Below are positions 5,061-9,798 of a stretch of 9,798 bases of DNA, one piece after another; position 1 is the stretch's first letter; each line of letters opens with the position of its first letter. The stretch spans positions 1 through 9,798 of the forward strand of contig JAQBQC010000085.1 of the NCBI GenBank assembly GCA_028287205.1, written 5' to 3'. The notes below the pieces were generated by a model. That model was not told the origin of the DNA. It ran no database searches and worked only from the letters and a program-made list of their open reading frames with translations. The translations under genes were made by a program, and so were the position numbers. This stretch comes from Gemmatimonadota bacterium (GTDB taxonomy: Bacteria; Gemmatimonadota; Gemmatimonadetes; Gemmatimonadales; Gemmatimonadaceae).

Positions 5061-7022
5061 CGCCGCGCCAAGTCGCGGCCCCGTCGGCTCAAAACCAACA
5101 GTGGGAACGAGACGCGGAAGCTCCGCGCTCTTCCGAGCGGGCGCACCGACAGCCACGGGCGGGTACGGATCGCCTCGCGCGCTCGATGCATGGATCGCTG
5201 CCTCGAGGGCGCCGAGTAGCCAGATGCCGCCGCCGACGGCCGCACCCGTCACGAGATTCTTTCGCTCCGACCCGTTCTGATATGGATGGCCGAACGGATC
5301 CGTGAACGTTTTCGGTGTGGACTTGAGCGCCCACACGGCGCTCGCCGCGACGCCACCCAGCACGACGATGCCGAGTATGGGCTGATGCGTGTAGAACTGC
5401 CCGCCGCCTGGAAGAATGCCGCTCGCAAAGGCCTTCGTCGGACTGCGATCGAGCGCGCCGATGCGCGAGGAGACCGCGTCGCGATCGGCGGCGTTGGGAC
5501 GAAGCTGCAGATAGTGCTGGAAGTCCGCGATCGCCTGCGATGTGCGTCCCTCGGCCTGATACACGAGTGCGCGCTCGTAGTACACGTCGGGCCACGCTGG
5601 TGCCGTGCTCGCCGCGCTCGTGAGCGCGCGGTCGGCGCTCGCCGTGTTTCGCGCGGCGAAAAAGTCGATGCCCGCGCGCAGCTGGCGAGCGGCATCGGCG
5701 GGATACGACACGGGGCGCGGGCTCGCGAGTGCCGCGGCGCGATGCGGCGCCTGTCGCGGGTCGAGGCGCCAGAGCTCCGTGTACGCGCGACCGGTGGCTG
5801 CGCCCGCGTCCGTGGAATCGATCTTGAGCGATTCATCGAAGCGCGCGGTTGCAGTCGTGAGATCGCCGCGACGAAGCGCGAGGTAGCCAAGTCCTGTGAG
5901 CGCGGTGGCGCGATCCTCGTTGACGCGAAGCGCACTCTCGAAGTCGCGTGTGGCCGGCTCGTACTTTCCCTGCGCGGCACGAATGTACCCGCGACCAACC
6001 AGGGCGCGCGCGTTGTTGGGATCGACGGCGAGCACAGTGTCGTACGCGGCCTCGGATGCCACGTTGCCTTCGCTCAGCTTCCGCTCCGCCTCGAGCAGCA
6101 GCGTCGTGATCTCGGCCGCCGCGGTGACGTGCAGCGTGGCGTACGGGCGGTCGGCGATGCTCACGACCAGACTGTCCCCGTCCTGCAGCGGTGAGGTCTC
6201 CACCGAGAAGTGGGCGACGCCTGCGTTGTCCGTGATCTGCGTGGGCGACGTCGCGCTCCCGCGAGGCGGATACGGCTTCAGCATGACGGTGATGCGCGGC
6301 GCCGGGTTCGCGAACGGGTCGGCGACGGTCACGATGATGTCGCGGGTACCGCGCGATGCGCCGATGTCGATCGTCTGCGGCGAGACCTTCACGAGCCCGG
6401 GACTGGCGGGGAGCGTAGTGAGCACGAAGTCCGTGGCGCCATGCATCTCGACGCCATCCGCGTCTGCGATCCGGAGGCTGGTGTTGCCGGCCGTGGTTCC
6501 GGCGGGAATCGAGAAGGTCGCGTGTCCGTCGCGATCGGTGTTCGCGTTGAGCTCCGCGTGCGCGCCGCCGGCGATCTCGCGCGAGCCGTGGAGCAGCAGG
6601 CGCACGCCCGAGAGCGGCGTCGGTCCGCGATGGATGGTGACCGTGTAGAGCGCCACCGAGCCGGCAGTGGCGGTGACGCTGCGATAGGGGAGATCGATCT
6701 CCATCGGGCGGATCGGAGCGGGCGTGGCGATCTCTGCGCGCGCCACCTTGTTGTTGTTCTCGGTGCACGTCTTCATTGCGTCGACCACCGCGGTCGTGGC
6801 GCCGAGCTCGCGAAGATTCTGGTAGTCGCGCGAGGTGGGGCCGAAGGCGAGGCAGGCGCGCCGGATGATCGCCGCGATCTCCGGCTTGCTATAGGTGGAA
6901 CCGGTGAGAAATCGAACCAGGTCGCCCTTGTGCAGCGGAACGGCTTCCTGGGCGCGCGCCGCTGTGGCAGCGAGCGAGAGAAAGAGGGCGCCGGCGAGCG
7001 CTCTCGAGGTGCGAGACATCAT
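5040..7022 (-). CDS. Exported Ig-like/TPR protein with a DUF5683-like membrane tail
   Basis: This 660-residue protein begins with a clear signal peptide (1-24, cleavage after AARA). A small helical region follows (about 28-88: HKGDLVRFLTGSTYSKPEIA, two cysteines, 'LRELGATTAVVDAM'). Next come two beta-rich Ig-like or Big_1-like domains (about 108-203 and 210-300) containing the typical 'NTDRDGHATFSIPAG' and 'TDNAGVAHFSVE' segments. About four to five TPR-like helical repeats occupy roughly 303-522, with clear units around 335-370, 372-402 and 478-511. A tail with FASGILPGGGQFYTHQPILG (532-551) and two hydrophobic stretches (548-566, 590-610) resembles the DUF5683 family, in which 'LPGxGQxY' precedes membrane helices. 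The likely place is the cell envelope, with TPRs as a periplasmic protein-binding scaffold. Two ATGs sit in tandem (7022 and 7019); either is possible. The gene appears intact. The domain assignments are mine by eye; the overall role is not known. Confidence 0.82.
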   Translation of the reverse strand: MMSRTSRALAGALFLSLAATAARAQEAVPLHKGDLVRFLTGSTYSKPEIAAIIRRACLAFGPTSRDYQNLRELGATTAVVDAMKTCTENNNKVARAEIATPAPIRPMEIDLPYRSVTATAGSVALYTVTIHRGPTPLSGVRLLLHGSREIAGGAHAELNANTDRDGHATFSIPAGTTAGNTSLRIADADGVEMHGATDFVLTTLPASPGLVKVSPQTIDIGASRGTRDIIVTVADPFANPAPRITVMLKPYPPRGSATSPTQITDNAGVAHFSVETSPLQDGDSLVVSIADRPYATLHVTAAAEITTLLLEAERKLSEGNVASEAAYDTVLAVDPNNARALVGRGYIRAAQGKYEPATRDFESALRVNEDRATALTGLGYLALRRGDLTTATARFDESLKIDSTDAGAATGRAYTELWRLDPRQAPHRAAALASPRPVSYPADAARQLRAGIDFFAARNTASADRALTSAASTAPAWPDVYYERALVYQAEGRTSQAIADFQHYLQLRPNAADRDAVSSRIGALDRSPTKAFASGILPGGGQFYTHQPILGIVVLGGVAASAVWALKSTPKTFTDPFGHPYQNGSERKNLVTGAAVGGGIWLLGALEAAIHASSARGDPYPPVAVGAPARKSAELPRLVPTVGFEPTGPRLGAALSFSIR

Positions 7023-7114
7023 CGATTCCGTCGGTTGATGAGCATGGGAGTGACGAGCGCAACGGTCTCGAATGTGGCCGCCGCGCTCGTCGCATTCAAT
7101 AACTACTCCCTGAC
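7023..7114. other. Short gap between the hydrophilic-protein gene and the TPR gene
   Basis: Both neighbours are read leftwards, so this 92-bp stretch is the 3' flank of one and the 5' leader of the other. It contains a 9-bp perfect inverted repeat, GACGAGCGC (7052-7060) with GCGCTCGTC (7083-7091), around a 22-nt loop. There is no T-run after it on the minus strand, so it may be a weak terminator, a leader hairpin, or nothing. The TPR gene has only a weak GGA-type ribosome binding site. Confidence 0.35.
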
Positions 7115-7429
7115 TTAACGCTTGTTCGACTCCGAGCGCAACGATCCATCCTCGTCGGTGCTCTCGCGCTCGTCGGAGCTCACGCGGGGCTCCCCTCCCT
7201 TGCCGCCGTAGCCGCTCTCGTGCTCCGTGGTGCGCTCCTCGAGCGGCTCGGATCCGGGGTGCTGCATCTTGTCGGCTGACTGCTTCGAGGGCTTCCGGAC
7301 CGCGCCCTCGTCGCTGCGCGTGGCTTCGCCGCCGCGCTGACCGGAGACCGCGTTCATCCCTTCTGCGGCTTCGGCGCCGGCGTGGGTGGAGGTGTTGCTC
7401 TTTGGCTGGTGCTTGGGGTCGTTTGTCAT
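7115..7429 (-). CDS. Small hydrophilic glycine-rich protein, probably disordered (hydrophilin-like)
   Basis: I do not recognise a family. The 104-residue product starting MTNDPKHQPKSNTSTHAG has no Ile, Phe, Trp or Cys, one Tyr and only two Leu. It has about 12% Gly (13 residues) and many Glu, Ser, Lys, Arg and Asp. Such a composition cannot form a normal globular core and meets the loose definition of hydrophilins, the group to which many desiccation and osmotic-stress proteins belong. It carries a GYGGKGGEP patch at 73-81. An upstream in-frame ATG at 7495 would add 22 residues (MQHDSLAHPLPLVASHISFG and onwards) that are more hydrophobic and unlike the rest, so the ATG at 7429 is preferred; neither has a convincing ribosome binding site. 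It is cytoplasmic as far as can be seen. Coding is likely because the frame keeps a consistent low-hydrophobic composition, but expression is unproven. Confidence 0.65.
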   Translation of the reverse strand: MTNDPKHQPKSNTSTHAGAEAAEGMNAVSGQRGGEATRSDEGAVRKPSKQSADKMQHPGSEPLEERTTEHESGYGGKGGEPRVSSDERESTDEDGSLRSESNKR

Positions 7430-7530
7430 GATGCCGCCGAATGAAATGTGTGAGGCGACGAGGGGCAGAGGGTGTGCCAAGCTGTCGTGCTGCATGGCCT
7501 TAGAGCGTGGAGCGTGACGCGAAGTGCGCG

Positions 7531-7631
7531 TGACGTGATAGCGCGTGGAAACATCAAGCAGGCATCATGAGGATAGAAGTCGCTAAAATGGCTCTATTTG
7601 GCGCTATATTGTCGGCTTATTGACGTGATAG
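7531..7631 (+). repeat. Pair of 11-bp direct repeats TGACGTGATAG, 90 bp apart
   Basis: TGACGTGATAG occurs at 7531-7541 and again at 7621-7631, exactly matching. The second copy overlaps the -35 element of the candidate promoter, and the first lies in a GCGTG-rich stretch. A regulator binding both is possible, but the repeat is short. Confidence 0.5.
7589..7609 (+). repeat. Two half-sites of one helical-turn period (TGGCnCTATnT)
   Basis: TGGCTCTATTT (7589-7599) and TGGCGCTATAT (7599-7609) agree in 9 of 11 positions with a 10-bp period, so they lie on the same face of the helix. They sit just upstream of the -35 at 7620, where an activator would bind. Confidence 0.35.
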
Positions 7632-7648
7632 AGTGCGCAAAATATAGC
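7603..7648. repeat. Inverted repeat GCTATATT / AATATAGC
   Basis: GCTATATT (7603-7610) and AATATAGC (7641-7648) are perfect 8-bp inverted copies separated by 30 bp. The right arm contains the candidate -10 hexamer of the promoter and the left arm is upstream of the -35, so the arms bracket the promoter. Confidence 0.45.
7620..7648 (+). promoter_or_regulatory. Candidate sigma70 promoter of the HEAT-repeat gene
   Basis: TTGACG (7620-7625, five of six to TTGACA) and TATAGC (7643-7648, four of six to TATAAT) are separated by the ideal 17 bp. This is the best promoter match I found in the window. It would give a 5' leader of about 160 nt before the GTG start at 7817. Confidence 0.5.
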
Positions 7649-7816
7649 AGCAAAGATATCATTAGTGCTTTTTAGTGAGCCCGTGTACATATGATCTTCG
7701 CCTCAAAAATCCAATCGAGCTCAGCACAAACTCGTGATATCAGCGCTCCCTGCCGTTGCCTTTTCTTCGGGCATCTGTCACTGGCTTGACCTCCTTCGCG
7801 TCGTGATCTCGCTCTC

Positions 7817-9798
7817 GTGACCTACCCCTCCGCCGCATCCTCGGCGAGCTCGAATCAAAGCGGAATTCCGAAGCAGCTCGCGGAGTTCCTCATCGAGTTC
7901 GCGGTCGCCGTCCAGAAACACGCGATCTACCCGCAGGGGCATCCCCAGCTGGTAGGCGCCGTGGAGAAGTGCGTGCGGCGGCTCGACGGCATTCTGAACG
8001 GCCTGGAGCCGGTCACCTTCGCTTTCGCCCGCAACCAAGTCGTGATCGAGGGAGTCTCCACCGATCCCGCCAACTCGCTCATGCGTGAGCTCGCGCAGCG
8101 CATGCACCGCCAGCGCATCGGCTCGATTCGCATTCTTCCGGGCGTGCTGCGCGACGAGCTGGCCGACTTCCTCTACGCCTCGTCGATCGAGGAGAACGAG
8201 AAGCCGCAGATCGCGATCGCGGCGCAAACGATGCGCTGGCCGCACATCCAGGTCACGACGCTCACGTACGACAAGCTGGAGCTGATGGACGAGGAGAGCG
8301 GCCTCACCAGCGATGAGAACAAGCGCGCCGGCGCGAAGCTCATCTGGATCGCTCTCGCGCGCGCCACGCTCATGCTCGGTACCGACCCGGAGCAGGAGGA
8401 GCTCCTCAGCCCACTCACGCTGGCCAGCGCGATCAACGAGCGCCGGGATTCCGACTACGATCAGTCGGTGGTGGGCTTCCTCATGCAGCTCACCGAATCG
8501 CTGAAAGGGCCACAGAGCGAAGAGTCGATCAAGGTCACGACGCAGCTCACGGAGCTGATCAAGTCACTGCAGCCCGCCGCGCTCGACCGGCTGCTCGAGA
8601 TGGGCGGCGATGCGCAGAAGCGAAAAGCGTTCGTGATGGACGCGTCGCAGCATCTCGCGGCCGACGCGGTGCTCGCGCTCGTGCAGGCCGCCGCGAAAGC
8701 ATCGAACCAGACGATCTCGAGCTCGCTCCTCCGTCTCCTCGGCAAGCTCGCGCTGCAGGCGGAGAAGGGTGGCTCGCTCATGCGCGCGGGCGCGTCTGCC
8801 GCCATGCGCGATCAGGTCGAGCAGCTCGTCGACAACTGGGATACGCGCCGTCTGAATCCCGAGGGCTATCAGGAAGCGCTCGACCGCATGGCGCAGCGGC
8901 GCGTGTTCACGCTCATGCTGCAGCGCCAGCATCCCTGCGAGCCCAAGCGGCTCGTCGCCACCGCGCTCGAGACGGACACGCTTGGCGGACCGGTGTGGCT
9001 CGCCGTCAACCAGCTGATCTCGCACGGTGGTATCGCGATGCTGCTCGATCTCCTCGATCGCGCACCCGCGAACAACGCCACCGCGGAAGAGCTCTGGCCG
9101 CTCGTGGCCACGCCGGACAATCTGCGCCACCTCCTGCGAGAGGAGCAGATCGATCCCGCGCTGCTCGAGCGCATCACGTCGCGCATGGGACTCGACGTCG
9201 TCGAGCTGCTGCTCGATGGGCTCGAGACGAGCGAGACGCGTACGATGCGCCGGAAGCTGCTCGATCTGCTCGCGCGCTTCGGCAACGAGGCGGGCCCGAT
9301 GATCGTGATGCGGCTGATGAACGCGGACATCCCGTGGTACGTGCAGCGCAATCTGCTCACACTTCTCGTGCTGCTCCCCAAGGTCCCGGACGGCTTCTCG
9401 CCGCAGCTCTTTCTCACGCACTCCGATGAGCGCGTGCGGCGCGAGGCGCTCAAGCTGATGCTGCGCATACCCCAGCATCGGCAGACGACGATCATCGCGG
9501 CGCTCAGCGACCGCGATGACGGCATCGTGAAGACCGCGATGGCGGCTGCGCTCGACGACTGCCCGAAGGCGGCACTGCCGCTCATCATGCGCAATGTCGA
9601 GCGCAGGTCCGTGCATCCGGAGATGCGCGCGCTCGGCATCCGCGTCGTCGGCGCGTCGGCGGATCCCGAGACACTCGAGTGGCTGCTCGGCTACGCGGTG
9701 AAGCGGACGAAGGTCCTGCGTCGCATGAAGCTGCTGCCCAAATCGACGGAAATGCTCGCGGCGCTCGCGGGCCTCGCGCATGGATGGAACGAGGAGCC
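7817..9798 (+). CDS. HEAT-like helical repeat protein, N-terminal 660 residues (runs off the right edge)
   Basis: The frame is open from just after a TGA at 7787 to the window end. The only conventional start before the conserved region is GTG at 7817, giving MTYPSAASSASSNQSGIPKQ; the next ATG (8082) would cut into the N-terminal domain. No Shine-Dalgarno is visible. Residues about 18-125 form a distinct domain with AVQKHAIYPQGHPQL, then 'VTFAFARNQVVIEGV', 'LMRELAQRMHRQRIGSIRIL' and 'ELADFLYAS'. I have seen this style in bacterial proteins that carry HEAT or HD-GYP parts. A mostly helical middle follows, and about 455-650 hold repeated paired helices typical of HEAT/Armadillo arrays (for example 'DERVRREALKLMLRIP', 'DRDDGIVKTAMAAALDDCP'). 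No signal peptide or membrane segment is seen, so it is probably cytoplasmic and a protein-binding scaffold. The C-terminus lies beyond the window, so a fused effector domain cannot be excluded. Confidence 0.83.
   Translation, partial: MTYPSAASSASSNQSGIPKQLAEFLIEFAVAVQKHAIYPQGHPQLVGAVEKCVRRLDGILNGLEPVTFAFARNQVVIEGVSTDPANSLMRELAQRMHRQRIGSIRILPGVLRDELADFLYASSIEENEKPQIAIAAQTMRWPHIQVTTLTYDKLELMDEESGLTSDENKRAGAKLIWIALARATLMLGTDPEQEELLSPLTLASAINERRDSDYDQSVVGFLMQLTESLKGPQSEESIKVTTQLTELIKSLQPAALDRLLEMGGDAQKRKAFVMDASQHLAADAVLALVQAAAKASNQTISSSLLRLLGKLALQAEKGGSLMRAGASAAMRDQVEQLVDNWDTRRLNPEGYQEALDRMAQRRVFTLMLQRQHPCEPKRLVATALETDTLGGPVWLAVNQLISHGGIAMLLDLLDRAPANNATAEELWPLVATPDNLRHLLREEQIDPALLERITSRMGLDVVELLLDGLETSETRTMRRKLLDLLARFGNEAGPMIVMRLMNADIPWYVQRNLLTLLVLLPKVPDGFSPQLFLTHSDERVRREALKLMLRIPQHRQTTIIAALSDRDDGIVKTAMAAALDDCPKAALPLIMRNVERRSVHPEMRALGIRVVGASADPETLEWLLGYAVKRTKVLRRMKLLPKSTEMLAALAGLAHGWNEE

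Larger units (their letters stand above)
7430..7816. other. AT-rich intergenic region without a gene
   Basis: This stretch of 387 bp lies between the leftward hydrophilic-protein gene and the rightward HEAT gene. Its middle is markedly poorer in G+C than the surroundings (75 of 180 bases in 7561-7740, hand count). It holds a sigma70-like promoter (7620-7648), an 8-bp inverted repeat, an 11-bp direct repeat 90 bp apart, and a 10-bp-period repeat. Open frames of 16-18 codons exist but show no ribosome binding site. No tRNA or known riboswitch pattern was recognised. Confidence 0.6.

Noticed and set aside
5286..7118. Two 302-residue plus-strand open frames opposite the TPR gene
   Set aside because: They are rich in Arg, Gly and Ala with no domain, and lie exactly antisense to a gene with a signal peptide, TPRs and an LPGGGQFY motif.
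7567..7623. 18-codon open frame MRIEVAKMALFGAILSAY in the AT-rich gap
   Set aside because: It starts at ATG but has no ribosome binding site, and it overlaps the half-site repeats and the -35 of the promoter. A leader peptide is conceivable but unsupported.
8564..9781. 405-residue minus-strand open frame opposite the HEAT gene
   Set aside because: It is very Arg/His/Glu-rich, with no recognisable domain. The plus-strand frame encodes clear HEAT helices with normal codon use, so this is an antisense shadow at high GC.

Overview
The window is GC-rich, with long antisense open frames shadowing most real genes, as usual at high GC. It looks like chromosome from a Gram-negative-type, didermic environmental bacterium. 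The clues are a lipoprotein of the 'SCGSDSTGPGG' type followed by tandem bacterial Ig-like (BIG2) domains, a secreted TPR protein with a 'LPGGGQFY' tail, and a HEAT-type protein with a 'YPQGHP' N-terminal domain. This combination recalls Gemmatimonadota, but that placement is an inference from style and not a database match. I see no rRNA, tRNA, CRISPR array, transposase or phage gene.

Layout. (1) Positions 1-816, minus strand: an ABC exporter pair, with an ATPase (64-816) overlapping the start of a permease that runs off the left edge. (2) 1007-1432, plus: a small exported CopC-type copper-binding protein, possibly on a leaderless mRNA. (3) 1474-2106, minus: a TetR-family repressor. Its promoter carries two 16-bp palindromes of the form GTCACY-N4-RGTGAC, and a third copy lies about 665 bp away, between the converging 3' ends of copC and tetR. 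(4) 2370-5021, plus: a lipoprotein with ten tandem BIG2 domains. (5) 5040-7022, minus: an exported Ig-like/TPR/membrane-tail protein converging on it. (6) 7115-7429, minus: a short, glycine-rich, very hydrophilic protein. (7) 7430-7816: an AT-rich intergenic region (75 G/C of 180 in 7561-7740, hand count) with a good sigma70-like promoter and several small repeats. (8) 7817 to the right edge, plus: a HEAT-like helical repeat protein starting at GTG and still open at the window end.

How they fit together. No single operon spans the window. The best-supported functional link is regulatory: the TetR protein probably represses itself through the operator in its -35/-10 spacer. By position it may also influence the divergent BIG2 lipoprotein gene, the convergent copC, or both. 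The BIG2 lipoprotein and the TPR protein are both predicted to act in the cell envelope. The HEAT protein and the hydrophilic protein flank a shared intergenic region but are not obviously related in function.

The most interesting signals are the three-operator TetR arrangement, the repeat-laden AT-rich promoter region at 7531-7648, and the domain architectures of the two large envelope proteins. I did not find strong evidence for an entirely new type of system.
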